Source: an archaeon (GTDB lineage: Archaea; Thermoproteota; Thermoprotei_A; Marsarchaeales; Marsarchaeaceae). Taken from it: 64,000 bases of DNA. Shown here one piece after another: positions 8,537-16,116 of the stretch. Position numbers and translations under genes: made by a program. The notes under the pieces were generated by a model, which was not told the origin of the DNA, made no database searches, and saw nothing but the letters and a program-made list of their open reading frames with translations. Position 1 is the first letter of the stretch, and the number at the start of each line of letters is the position of its first letter. The stretch is taken from NCBI GenBank assembly GCA_021817005.1, contig JAKAWJ010000003.1, forward strand, positions 42,522-106,521. Reading direction: 5' to 3'.

Positions 8537-8598
8537 GCGGGCATGATGTCATGCTGACCTGCGCTGATTCGTGACGAACATGCGCCTCGCTGACCCGC
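8537..8598 (+). ncRNA. Candidate C/D-box guide sRNA
   Basis: The element has the full archaeal C/D architecture. A terminal stem GCGGG (8537-8541) pairs with CCCGC (8594-8598). Inside come C box ATGATGT (8543-8549), a 14-nt spacer, D' box CTGA (8564-8567), a 3-nt linker, C' box GTGACGA (8571-8577), a 12-nt spacer and D box CTGA (8590-8593). The spacers just upstream of D' and D would guide 2'-O-methylation. The C box differs from RTGATGA only in its last base. The targets are not identified. The element fills nearly all of the gap between S17e and the MoaD-like gene. Confidence 0.7.
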
Positions 8599-8620
8599 AA
8601 GAATACGGTGGACCCCTAAC

Positions 8621-8893
8621 TTGAAGGTCAGAGTTAAGGGACTGGGGTGGCTTGCTACTGCCCCTGGCTTTTATGAAATTCAGCTCGTTAATGGCGAGTC
8701 TTTGCGTGGTGCTATTAACAATATATTTGGCTCAAACAGAGACATTCTTCACAGGGTACTCAAGGATGACGTGATATCGTCGGAAATAATTGTACTGGTT
8801 AATGGAATCGATTCAAGACTGAGCGGGGGCGCGAACACATCTCTAAAAGACGGGGATGAAATCACCCTAGTGCCTGTGGTGCACGGCGGCTAA
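8621..8893 (+). CDS. MoaD/ThiS-like ubiquitin-fold protein ending in Gly-Gly
   Basis: A 90-residue beta-grasp protein. It starts at TTG (MKVRVKGLGWLA) and ends VVHGG; the di-glycine tail is what E1-like enzymes adenylate in MoaD, ThiS, Urm1 and archaeal SAMP proteins. A conserved LVNGID strand lies at residues 58-63 and LKDGDEITLVPVV precedes the tail. It could supply sulfur for molybdopterin or for tRNA thiolation by the CTU1-like enzyme at 22165, or act as a protein modifier. Nothing in its immediate neighbourhood decides between these. It is 6 bp upstream of a phosphoribosyltransferase. Confidence 0.8.
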   Translation: MKVRVKGLGWLATAPGFYEIQLVNGESLRGAINNIFGSNRDILHRVLKDDVISSEIIVLVNGIDSRLSGGANTSLKDGDEITLVPVVHGG

Positions 8894-8899
8894 GAGATA

Positions 8900-9511
8900 G
8901 TGCCAACATTTCGCTCGCCCTCTTGGGTGGAAATTCAGACCGCAATGATTAGAATAGCGGGCAGGATAAGGTCGGATGGAAAACATTTTGACGCGATTGT
9001 GGGTATTGCACGTGGGGGGTGGGTGCCGGCCAGGCTGTTGTGTGACCTGCTTGGCATACAGCGCCTGATATCTGTCCAGCTTGTTTCATACGAGAAGATG
9101 GAGAGAGGAAAAATAAAGCAGCTAGACATGCCAGAGCTTTCGGGGATAGGAGAAGTCCTGCTCGTAGACGATGTATCTGATAGTGGCTCCAGCTTTAAAC
9201 ACTCACTGTCGGTTATATCTCGCTCGGGCGTCAGCGCAAAAACGTCTGCGATCTATGTCAAACCATGGACGGCGTTCAGGCCGGACTACTACTATCAGGA
9301 AGTGAACGAATGGGTGGTCTTTCCTTGGGAGGTGGTAGAAGTAGTGGGGCCCATGGTAAAGAGTAAGACGGATTCACCGGAGCAGATTTCAAAAAGGATA
9401 GGCATGGATATTTCGACCCTAAGATCTTTCCAGGACTTTTTCGTCGATTGCGCGCTATCTTCGGAGAAGGAGTTGTTTGAAGGAAGTGGAAGGGTTGCGA
9501 AGCAAGACTAG
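8900..9511 (+). CDS. Purine phosphoribosyltransferase family protein
   Basis: Type I phosphoribosyltransferase (203 aa, GTG start), probably salvaging hypoxanthine, xanthine or guanine. The PRPP-binding signature is VLLVDDVSDSGSSF (near residue 90), preceded by the diphosphate loop region IVGIARGGWVPARLL (32-46). The tail WVVFPWEVVE is typical of the COG2236 Hpt-like group. A C-terminal helical extension of about 50 residues follows. It lies in a run with the MoaD-like gene and the Cgi121 candidate, with short spacings. Confidence 0.82.
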   Translation: MPTFRSPSWVEIQTAMIRIAGRIRSDGKHFDAIVGIARGGWVPARLLCDLLGIQRLISVQLVSYEKMERGKIKQLDMPELSGIGEVLLVDDVSDSGSSFKHSLSVISRSGVSAKTSAIYVKPWTAFRPDYYYQEVNEWVVFPWEVVEVVGPMVKSKTDSPEQISKRIGMDISTLRSFQDFFVDCALSSEKELFEGSGRVAKQD

Positions 9512-9528
9512 CTACTGGATTCACGTCA

Positions 9529-10047
9529 GTGATGCTCGTACCCCCCGCAGAAAATTCACCTTACGTCTGGAGGAGAGAACTAATGAAGATCGAGTTTCCA
9601 GGTAGGACATTTCATATTCGAGTCTTTGAAGCTCGAAGCGAGTCTTCTGGTGCTTCTCCAAAGCTTGCTTCTGAGACTTATTCACCCGAACCCGAGGCAT
9701 TCTTTTTCGGAAGTAAAGCGAAGTTGTCTCCGGCCGAGTTAAGCGTGGCAGTTTACAACGCCTGCCTCCGGTTCTACATGGGGGAGAATATCTCTAAAAA
9801 ATTGAGCTATGAGGTGCTTGTCGTTCTTACCGGCGAGACACAGATTTCAAAAATTCTTCAGAGATGCACCGCTTTACACAATCAGGCTCATAAATACTGT
9901 GTGGTCGCAGCGGAAGAAACTTTGTATGATGGCCCGCTTGGGCCAGACTGGGGCGAGGTTGAGCTTAGTTGTGCCAGCGGCATCTCCGAGAGGGAAGCAT
10001 CAAAAATCTCTTCAAACATCTCCGCCTTGACTTCAAAGTTCTCGTGA
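9529..10047 (+). CDS. cgi121: Probable KEOPS subunit Cgi121
   Basis: A 172-residue protein resembling archaeal Cgi121 (TPRKB), the accessory subunit of the KEOPS complex that makes t6A37 in tRNA. The recognisable part is residues 60-135: FFFGSKAKLSPAELSVAV, then a helix with GENISKKLSYEVLVVL followed by TGETQIS, matching the family's G.enis..l..E.L..l.G.rQI pattern. GTG 9529 and ATG 9532 are adjacent start options. The assignment is by motif resemblance only. Other KEOPS genes are not in the window. It overlaps the convergent THUMP gene by 15 bp. Confidence 0.6.
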   Translation: MMLVPPAENSPYVWRRELMKIEFPGRTFHIRVFEARSESSGASPKLASETYSPEPEAFFFGSKAKLSPAELSVAVYNACLRFYMGENISKKLSYEVLVVLTGETQISKILQRCTALHNQAHKYCVVAAEETLYDGPLGPDWGEVELSCASGISEREASKISSNISALTSKFS

Positions 10048-10584
10048 CAGCCTGTAGTTTTGGAGCGCGACTTCGCTGCTTTTTGCCGGGTAAACCAGCA
10101 TCAATTTACCGTCGATATAGTAAATTTTCAGCTCAAATTCGTAGTTCTCAAGGTCCACCCTACCGCCCAATCTAGCTCCAAATTCGTTGACGATGGCCTT
10201 ACGGAGGTCGGGATTTGCTATTCGACGCAGCGTAATTCTGTACTTGAGGTCTCCAATCTCTTCTTTAATATCCTCGGAAACCTGATCGATGCTTTCGAGG
10301 TAGGTATTGTAAGATAGTTCTCTGCGGACTAATGACACTTTTAGAAGGGAGTTAAAGCGCCAAGGCTCACGCTCTGCCATTTTTCCAAGAGAATCGATGA
10401 GGTGTTCGCTAACGCCCAATTGGGCTACCACAACACCGGGCGAAGAGGTTCTCTTCACGCGCTCGAGCCGCGCGCTTGATTGGATAATCGCATCTTCAAA
10501 TTCGTAAACACCGTTAGCTTCCTTGTGCAACAACGTGAATAGAAGGGCAATATTTGATGAATTACTGCCTGGGATTAAAGACAT
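10033..10584 (-). CDS. THUMP-domain-like protein (Tan1/COG1818 type)
   Basis: A 183-residue protein. Its second half (residues 80-175) looks like a THUMP RNA-binding domain: SLLKVSLVRRELSYN, a helix with EIGDLKYRITLRRIANPDLRKAI (THUMP proteins have a v.l.nPd..v pattern), and a closing strand DGKLMLVYP. Archaeal stand-alone THUMP proteins are related to eukaryotic Tan1, a cofactor of tRNA-Ser/Leu acetylation. No catalytic domain is present. Promoter-like A/T boxes occur upstream at 10610-10640. Moderate confidence in the domain, low in the exact role. Confidence 0.5.
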   Translation of the reverse strand: MSLIPGSNSSNIALLFTLLHKEANGVYEFEDAIIQSSARLERVKRTSSPGVVVAQLGVSEHLIDSLGKMAEREPWRFNSLLKVSLVRRELSYNTYLESIDQVSEDIKEEIGDLKYRITLRRIANPDLRKAIVNEFGARLGGRVDLENYEFELKIYYIDGKLMLVYPAKSSEVALQNYRLSREL

Positions 10585-10679
10585 TAAGAAAAGGGCTCAC
10601 TAAGGTTGAATTGGTTTAACTCATCAAAATAGGTTTATGTGCCGGCGGTAACGGTTTTACTAGGCACAGCAGTCTAAGC

Positions 10680-10958
10680 GTGGGCGGTTCGGCGAAGAAG
10701 TCTCGGAGCGCTAAACCGGCTTTTACTAGCCTTCAGATCTGTGTGCCCTACGGATTACAGCTTGCCAGCGCCGCGATAAAGCCACAGAAAACTCTGGTTA
10801 ACCCCGGCCCGTGTTTTGGGGGGGCCTCCCACCGTGACCTACACAGGCCCGAAATCCAGACGACTTCAGAAGCATTTATATTTGAGATTTGGGCCAAAGC
10901 GCTCCGCAAGGGTATCAACCTTGGTCTCAGAAAAGAAGGACGAAAAGAAAGAGGATGA
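10680..10958 (+). CDS. Doubtful 92-residue ORF upstream of the acidic protein
   Basis: A GTG-started open frame with a basic start (MGGSAKKSRSAKP) and no recognised family. A TATA-like sequence (ggtttatgtg, about 10630-10639) lies at a suitable distance upstream. Against it, the frame overlaps the start of the acidic ORF and contains that gene's TATA box, and a run of seven G (near 10820) lies in the middle. The region could instead be a leader or a structured RNA. Listed because it fills a 300 bp gap. Confidence 0.25.
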   Translation: MGGSAKKSRSAKPAFTSLQICVPYGLQLASAAIKPQKTLVNPGPCFGGASHRDLHRPEIQTTSEAFIFEIWAKALRKGINLGLRKEGRKERG

Positions 10959-11064
10959 CGATAGTGATGACGGGGACGTTGATGACTCCGAGGACCTCGA
11001 GGAGGAGTTTATGGACGAGGACCTCGAAGAGACGGGGGACGAACCGTCAGAGGAAGACGAGTAG
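10921..11064 (+). CDS. Small highly acidic protein
   Basis: A 47-residue ORF starting at TTG: after MVSEKKDEKKE nearly every residue is Asp, Glu or Ser, so the protein should be disordered. The TATA-like tttatatt at 10875-10882 lies about 40 nt upstream. It precedes a TFS-like zinc ribbon which also has an acidic tail, so the two may act together near RNA polymerase. That is inference from proximity. No family recognised. Confidence 0.5.
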   Translation: MVSEKKDEKKEDDDSDDGDVDDSEDLEEEFMDEDLEETGDEPSEEDE

Positions 11065-11107
11065 CCCTTTTATTCTTACGTAAAGCAACAGTGCTGGTAG
11101 ACGGTCT

Positions 11108-11365
11108 TTGGACTACTGCCCTAAATGCGGCGGAGTAATGGTACCAAAAAAAGAAAACAAAAAGATGGTGCTATATTGCGCCAAATGCGGGTATGTAAAG
11201 CCCTTCCGCAGCAAGAGACCGAAAGAAGCTATAGTCACTGTGAAAAAAGGTGTGGACGTAGTAGTAGAATCGGGTGAAGAAAAGCCCGAGAAAGAAGCTC
11301 AGATGAAAGAAGCCTTTCTTGAGGCATTTGATATAGCCGAAGAAGAAGAGCCCGCCGAAGAGTAG
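11108..11365 (+). CDS. TFS/Rpb9-like N-terminal zinc ribbon with acidic tail
   Basis: An 85-residue protein starting at TTG. Residues 1-32 form the RPB9/TFS N-terminal zinc ribbon (CPKCGGVM, then CAKCGYVKPF). Transcript-cleavage factor TFS normally has a second C-terminal TFIIS ribbon with catalytic DE residues; here it is missing and replaced by a Glu-rich tail (EAFDIAEEEEPAEE). It may be a polymerase-associated ribbon without cleavage activity. The stop codon is only some 30 nt before the start of ABCE1, so the two are probably co-transcribed. Confidence 0.75.
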   Translation: MDYCPKCGGVMVPKKENKKMVLYCAKCGYVKPFRSKRPKEAIVTVKKGVDVVVESGEEKPEKEAQMKEAFLEAFDIAEEEEPAEE

Positions 11366-11394
11366 GGGCTATTTGGAGGAGACCGTCGTTCAGG

Positions 11395-13209
11395 ATTGCT
11401 GCCGTTGAGCAGAGCCAGTGCAGGCCAGAAAAGTGTGGCGACCTGTGTATTCGTGTTTGTCCGGTTGAGCGTGCCAAACCCGAGACAATAGTGATCGAAC
11501 CAGCCAGCAAAAAGGCCAAGATTGATGAGGATCTGTGCATTGGTTGCGGGATTTGCGTGAATAAGTGCCCTTACTCTGCGATAGCAGTGCTTAATCTGCC
11601 TGACAGCTGGTCCGACACGCTGGTTCATAAGTATCTGACCAGCGGCTTTCAGCTCTTCTGGCTGCCGTCGCCGAAGCCGGGCAGAATACTCGGTATACTT
11701 GGAAAGAACGGGGCAGGGAAGACGACCGCTCTCAAAATACTGACTGGTGAAATTGTGCCCAACCTAGGTCATGAGAGCGCGGACGAGAGGGCTGTAATTA
11801 CATATTTTCGTGGCAAAGAATTGCAGAGATACTTCACAGAGGTTTACGCCAAACGCATCCGCGTGGCATTCAAGCCTCAATATATAGAAAATCTGAAGTC
11901 CGAAGAGAAACTCTCGACTTACTTGGCTGGTTCGGATTCCGAATTGGTTATGAGTTTCGGCCTCTCGGGCATACTCTCAAGGAGGATGAAAGACCTAAGC
12001 GGGGGGGAGCTTCAGAAGGCGGCCATAGTTCATACAGCGTCCGAGGATGCTGGCGCGTATTTCTTCGATGAGCCAGCCAGTTTTCTGGATGTCAAGGAAA
12101 GGCTCCAGCTGGGCCGGGCGCTCGCACGCTTGGCGGCACTGGGCAAATATGTGGTAGTGGTAGAGCACGACTTGGTAGTGCTCGACTACCTGGCAGATTA
12201 TCTCACGATTATTTACGGAGAGGCCGGGGCGTATGGGCATGTTTCCAATGTCTATAGTGCACGTAGCGGCATCAATGCCTACCTGTTGGGTCACTTGGCA
12301 AGCCAGAATATTCGTTTCCGAGACTCGCCTGTAAGATTCTACAAGCGCTCCATGCCCGAGATGCATGAACGTTCTGAGAAGCTGAGCTGGCCCGTTTTAG
12401 AAGCGAGATACTCAAGTGGCTTCAGGCTCTCCATCCTACCTGGGGAAATAGGGCGAGGCGAGGCGATTGGAGTTATCGGTGAAAACGGCATAGGTAAGAC
12501 TACTTTTGTGAAGAAGATTTACAATCATTTTCAGGAAAAATACTTCTCCGGTCGTCCAGTTGGAATCAGCTATAAGCCTCAGACAATTAGTCCGAAGTTC
12601 GACGGTTCAGTAGAGGAATTGTTCCGGACTTACGCCAAGGCCGCTCTGGACGACCGCACATTCAGCACAGACGTGTATGAGTCTCTCCGTATTCCTAGGC
12701 TTTCGCAAAAACTCGTCTCCGAGTTGAGCGGGGGTGAGCTGCAGCGCGTGGCGATAGTTTTTGCGCTCGCCAGCAGAGCGGATATTTATCTCCTTGATGA
12801 ACCGAGCGCTTACTTGGACGTGGAAGAACGTATTGCCGTGTCTAAAGCGGTCAGGAGGACAGTAGAGAGCCGTAACGCGGTATCATTCGTAATTGACCAC
12901 GATCTCTCGTTGATAGATTACATCTCTGACGGGCTTGTTCTGATAGATGGTGTAGCGGGCAAGAGTGCCACCGCGCACGCCCCCGCAAGTCTACACGACG
13001 GATTGAACACGTTCCTCAAACAGGTCGGGATAACATTCAGAAGAGATAAGGAAACGGGACGACCCAGAGCGAACAAAGCCGGCAGCAATCTAGACCGGGA
13101 ACAGAAGAGTTCTGGGGAATATTTCTACCAGTCGTCATTCGAGGAATCAAAGCCGAGCGAAGAGCCCTCTCAAGACGGCGCGATGATCTTTAGCGAAAAC
13201 GAATCCTGA
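11395..13209 (+). CDS. ABCE1/RLI ribosome-recycling ATPase
   Basis: Splits ribosomes after termination together with pelota (encoded at 19783). The N-terminal Fe-S domain is complete only if translation begins upstream of the GTG at 11491: the frame from about 11395 gives IAAVEQSQCRPEKCGDLC with the C-x4-C-x3-C-x3-CP cluster, then CIGCGICVNKCP. Two ABC domains follow, with Walker A GKNGAGKTT and GENGIGKTT and two LSGGE signatures. No ATG, GTG or TTG lies at the expected N-terminus. ATT 11395 or a one-base frameshift from TTG 11373 are the options. The gene identity is certain; the start is not. Confidence 0.93.
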   Translation: MAAVEQSQCRPEKCGDLCIRVCPVERAKPETIVIEPASKKAKIDEDLCIGCGICVNKCPYSAIAVLNLPDSWSDTLVHKYLTSGFQLFWLPSPKPGRILGILGKNGAGKTTALKILTGEIVPNLGHESADERAVITYFRGKELQRYFTEVYAKRIRVAFKPQYIENLKSEEKLSTYLAGSDSELVMSFGLSGILSRRMKDLSGGELQKAAIVHTASEDAGAYFFDEPASFLDVKERLQLGRALARLAALGKYVVVVEHDLVVLDYLADYLTIIYGEAGAYGHVSNVYSARSGINAYLLGHLASQNIRFRDSPVRFYKRSMPEMHERSEKLSWPVLEARYSSGFRLSILPGEIGRGEAIGVIGENGIGKTTFVKKIYNHFQEKYFSGRPVGISYKPQTISPKFDGSVEELFRTYAKAALDDRTFSTDVYESLRIPRLSQKLVSELSGGELQRVAIVFALASRADIYLLDEPSAYLDVEERIAVSKAVRRTVESRNAVSFVIDHDLSLIDYISDGLVLIDGVAGKSATAHAPASLHDGLNTFLKQVGITFRRDKETGRPRANKAGSNLDREQKSSGEYFYQSSFEESKPSEEPSQDGAMIFSENES

Positions 13210-13815
13210 AGAGATAAGGACGCCGTCAGCCCCGAGCTGACGCGCCGCCATAACGTCTTCTGAAGTTCTGATACCTGCGCCGCAGAGTTTTTGACACTTT
13301 GGGTTGATTTGATTGATTTTGGAGTAGGCCCTCATAAGGAGGTCTGGTTTTGTTTTTGACACAGAATTGTTGCCGCCAATCAGTTCGGGGGGCTCGACCG
13401 CGACCATTTCAGCTGCTCGCCATTCGAGCGTCTCGAGTGCCCGCTCATCTGGGACGCATAGACAGGTCTCGAGCCCATATGAATGGGCATTTTTCAGAAT
13501 CGTAGTGATTTCAGCCGGCGTTTGAGGGTATTCTGAATGATTTACGAGGACTCCCCGAGCCCCTGTCCTTTGCAAGTCGGAGAGTGTAATACGTCCCGTG
13601 TATGGGCCATCATCTTGGGGATCGCAATGTTGGGCGAAATATTCTAGGTTTGCAAATTCCGCCTTGAAGAGTGGTAAATCTACCATTCTGGGCGCAACTA
13701 TTAGTCGAACGTCCCATTCCATTGCGACTTCCGCAGCAAGTCTTGCCAGATCTAGTGCAGATTGGCCAGTTGCTTCTTTGTAGCACTTGAAGTTGAGGAT
13801 AACAATGTTCTTCAT
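13147..13815 (-). CDS. tpiA: Triosephosphate isomerase, archaeal type
   Basis: Interconverts glyceraldehyde-3-phosphate and dihydroxyacetone phosphate. From ATG 13815 the protein starts MKNIVILNFKCYKE (catalytic Asn/Lys region), with NHSE carrying the electrophilic His, AVEPPELIG holding the catalytic Glu, and GAGIRTSEDV near the phosphate site. At 222 aa it is the short archaeal form that lacks some helices of bacterial TIM. The frame is open to 13860, but the family starts at 13815. The tail overlaps the convergent ABCE1 gene by 63 bp. Confidence 0.92.
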   Translation of the reverse strand: MKNIVILNFKCYKEATGQSALDLARLAAEVAMEWDVRLIVAPRMVDLPLFKAEFANLEYFAQHCDPQDDGPYTGRITLSDLQRTGARGVLVNHSEYPQTPAEITTILKNAHSYGLETCLCVPDERALETLEWRAAEMVAVEPPELIGGNNSVSKTKPDLLMRAYSKINQINPKCQKLCGAGIRTSEDVMAARQLGADGVLISSGFVFAKDHRAVLRGLFARL

Positions 13816-14013
13816 CCCTTGCTCAGAGCTACTTTGGTCCATATAATCAGTACGCTCCACTCGCGAGATCCGGCTACTTTACTGAGAGTGACGTAAACAA
13901 AGTAATTTGGCCCTTTTGTCTGAAGCTTATCACTAGGGTGCAGTTTTAGTGCCTTGAGGGGTGGTGATGAGCAACAATCAGCGTCCAGTCTCGCTCACGC
14001 CTGTCACTACGCG

Positions 14014-14021
14014 CTTAAATG
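14014..14021 (+). promoter_or_regulatory. TATA-like box of tRNA-Arg
   Basis: cttaaatg lies 23-30 nt before the mature 5' end of tRNA-Arg, as usual for archaeal tRNA promoters. Confidence 0.5.
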
Positions 14022-14043
14022 AATGCTTCGGCTTCTTTCGGGA

Positions 14044-14118
14044 GGGCCCGTGGCCTAGCATGGATAGGGCGGCGGCCTTCGGAGCCGTAAGTCGAGGGTT
14101 CAAATCCCTCCGGGCCCG
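14044..14118 (+). tRNA. tRNA-Arg (anticodon TCG)
   Basis: Cloverleaf: acceptor GGGCCCG/CGGGCCC, anticodon stem GCGGC/GCCGT around loop CTTCGGA (anticodon TCG, reads CGA), and T-arm GAGGG-TTCAAAT-CCCTC. No intron. CCA is not encoded. Confidence 0.95.
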
Positions 14119-14137
14119 TAAAGTGTGAAAACCAAAA

Positions 14138-14611
14138 TTGAAGAAAGCGGCTACGGGGGGGACTTTCGCGGTAATTCATAAAGGACATGAGGCTCTCTTC
14201 GACAGGAGCAGCAAAGCTTCATCGTTAGTGACAGTGGGTGTGACGACGTCAGGGCTCTCTCCAAAGAGCCACCTCATCCCTCCTTTTCAGGTAAGGAGCA
14301 GGCAAATCCTGCGCTATTTTGAATCGCATTATGGTTTCAGACCGATTATTGCTCCTCTTACGGATCACTATGGGCCTGTCGTAAACGACCCCGAATACAG
14401 GACTCTGGTTACGAGCGAAGAGAATCTGCCGTATGCGTGCCAGATCCGGATGTTGAGATATAAGAAGGGTTACCCGACCCTTTCAATTGCTGTGGTGCAT
14501 ACCGTTCGTGCAAGTGACGGTCGACCAATATCCTCAACAAGAATCCTTAATGAAGAAGTAGATGCCACTGGAAGAGTGCTCTGTGAGATTGAGAAGGATT
14601 TACCTTGGTAG
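14138..14611 (+). CDS. coaD: Phosphopantetheine adenylyltransferase, archaeal type
   Basis: Catalyses the penultimate step of coenzyme A synthesis. The 157-aa protein begins at TTG (MKKAATGGTFAVIHKGHEAL) with the nucleotidyltransferase signature GGTF..IHKGH, and ends with a SSTRI signature near residue 138 (ISSTRILNEE). It matches the archaeal COG1019 group rather than bacterial CoaD. The usual D of GGTFD is Ala here. It begins 19 nt after tRNA-Arg and overlaps the pheS start by 7 bp. Confidence 0.85.
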   Translation: MKKAATGGTFAVIHKGHEALFDRSSKASSLVTVGVTTSGLSPKSHLIPPFQVRSRQILRYFESHYGFRPIIAPLTDHYGPVVNDPEYRTLVTSEENLPYACQIRMLRYKKGYPTLSIAVVHTVRASDGRPISSTRILNEEVDATGRVLCEIEKDLPW

Positions 14612-16116
14612 CCAACATAACCGAAAACGAGGAAAGGGTGCTCTTGGCGCTAAAAGACGGCGTCGAGAGAAATTTGGAAGAAGTCGCAAAGACAACTGGA
14701 TTGCCGGATTCAGCGGTTGCCTCTGCCATTGAGTCACTGAGCATGAAAAACCTTCTAAAAAAATCAACTTCGAGCGCTGTCTTTGCCGAACCCACTGAAC
14801 GCGCAATGAGAATTAGTTCCTTGCCAGAAGACAGTCTCTACGCGACCATAGGAGAAAGCATGACCCTGAGCGCCGCTAAATCAGAGTCCCACCTCGATGA
14901 TCAGAGTTTCAATGCAGCGCTAGCTTGGGGGATCAAGAGAGGTCTGATACGGCTGGTGCAAGTGGACGGTCAAGAGGGGGTAGAAAGACGAATTGAAAGA
15001 TTGAATCCCCCTCAGAAGCTTGGGGAGGTATTCCAGAGACTGAAGGAGCAACGGAGACTGCCCGTAAATGAGGCTCCGGCTGAGCTCGAGATCCTGAAGG
15101 AGAGGCAGCTTGCCGCTCTAAAGCAAAGGAGCGAAGTGCGCGTGAGGGCAGGTGCAGAACTTTCTGAAGGTTATATTCGTTCACTCAGAAGGCCAACAGT
15201 ACTGTCCCACAAAACACTCGTTGACGGTTCTTATCGCACGCTGGAAGTTCCACCATACCAGTACGCCCTCAGAAGGAAGGCATCGTTCCACCGTGGCAAG
15301 AACCACTTCTATCTTGAATTTCTGCAGATGGTCAAAGAAACCCTTGTAGCGATGGGGTTTGAGGAAATGTACGGACCCTATATCGAATACGAGTTCTGGA
15401 ACTTTGATGCCCTCTTCGTTCCCCAAAATCACATTGCACGAGAAGCCCACCAAAGCTATGCCATTTCTGGTGACCCACACTTACCCCCCGCCCCTGCCAA
15501 GGATCTTATGCGAAATGTAGGTGAGGTACATGCGGCTGGAGGGACAACCGGCTCCATTGGATGGGGAAGCCACTGGAGCCCGGAAATTGCGTTGAGGCTT
15601 GTCCTGAGATCCCACACTACATCAGTCTCTGCTAGGAAACTGGGGGAGCATCCCGGCGACGCCTACAAGTTCTTTACGATTGATAGAAATTTCAGAAGGG
15701 ACCCTCTCGACGCTACCCATCTGCCGGAATTTCAGCAATGTGAGGGAATCGTTGGCGGCGAACATCTTACTTTCCGGAATCTTCTTGGTTTTCTTGAGGA
15801 ATTCGCACGCAGCTTCGGAGTCACCAAAATCAGGTTCAAGCCCGGTTACTTTCCATTCACAGAGCCGAGCGTGGAGGCTTACATTTATCACGAGAATTTG
15901 GGCTGGGTGGAAGCCGCACCAGGCGGCATGTTTAGGCCGGAAGTTACTGTGCCTCTCGGGATCACACACCCTGTCCTCGCGTGGGGAATTGGCATTACCC
16001 GATTTGCAATGGCCTATTACGGACTTAACGACATACGAGAGCTGGTAACCCAGGACCTCGAAACGATACTTCTCAAGGAGGAGGCGGTCTCCAAGTTTGC
16101 CAACAATCGAGATTGA
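14605..16116 (+). CDS. pheS: Phenylalanyl-tRNA synthetase alpha subunit
   Basis: Catalytic subunit of the heterotetrameric PheRS. Residues 1-75 contain a winged-helix domain typical of archaeal/eukaryotic PheS. The class II core spans about 200-500: RKNHFYLEFLQMV-like motif 1 region (HRGKNHFYLEF), motif 2 HLPEFQQCEGIVGG, and motif 3 GIGITRFAMAYYGL. Length 503 is normal. Start is TTG 14605. Its end overlaps pheT by 20 bp, so the subunits are translationally coupled. Confidence 0.95.
   Translation: MVANITENEERVLLALKDGVERNLEEVAKTTGLPDSAVASAIESLSMKNLLKKSTSSAVFAEPTERAMRISSLPEDSLYATIGESMTLSAAKSESHLDDQSFNAALAWGIKRGLIRLVQVDGQEGVERRIERLNPPQKLGEVFQRLKEQRRLPVNEAPAELEILKERQLAALKQRSEVRVRAGAELSEGYIRSLRRPTVLSHKTLVDGSYRTLEVPPYQYALRRKASFHRGKNHFYLEFLQMVKETLVAMGFEEMYGPYIEYEFWNFDALFVPQNHIAREAHQSYAISGDPHLPPAPAKDLMRNVGEVHAAGGTTGSIGWGSHWSPEIALRLVLRSHTTSVSARKLGEHPGDAYKFFTIDRNFRRDPLDATHLPEFQQCEGIVGGEHLTFRNLLGFLEEFARSFGVTKIRFKPGYFPFTEPSVEAYIYHENLGWVEAAPGGMFRPEVTVPLGITHPVLAWGIGITRFAMAYYGLNDIRELVTQDLETILLKEEAVSKFANNRD

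Noticed and set aside
10680..10860. Resemblance to RNase P RNA (ACAGAA...GGTTAAC near 10786 with an AAGAAGTC upstream)
   Set aside because: The conserved GAGGAAAGTCC element is not present and the spacing of the P4 strands is wrong; too weak to call.
13955..14010. GTGATGA box resembling a C box upstream of tRNA-Arg
   Set aside because: No CTGA D or D' box follows at guide distance and there is no terminal stem.
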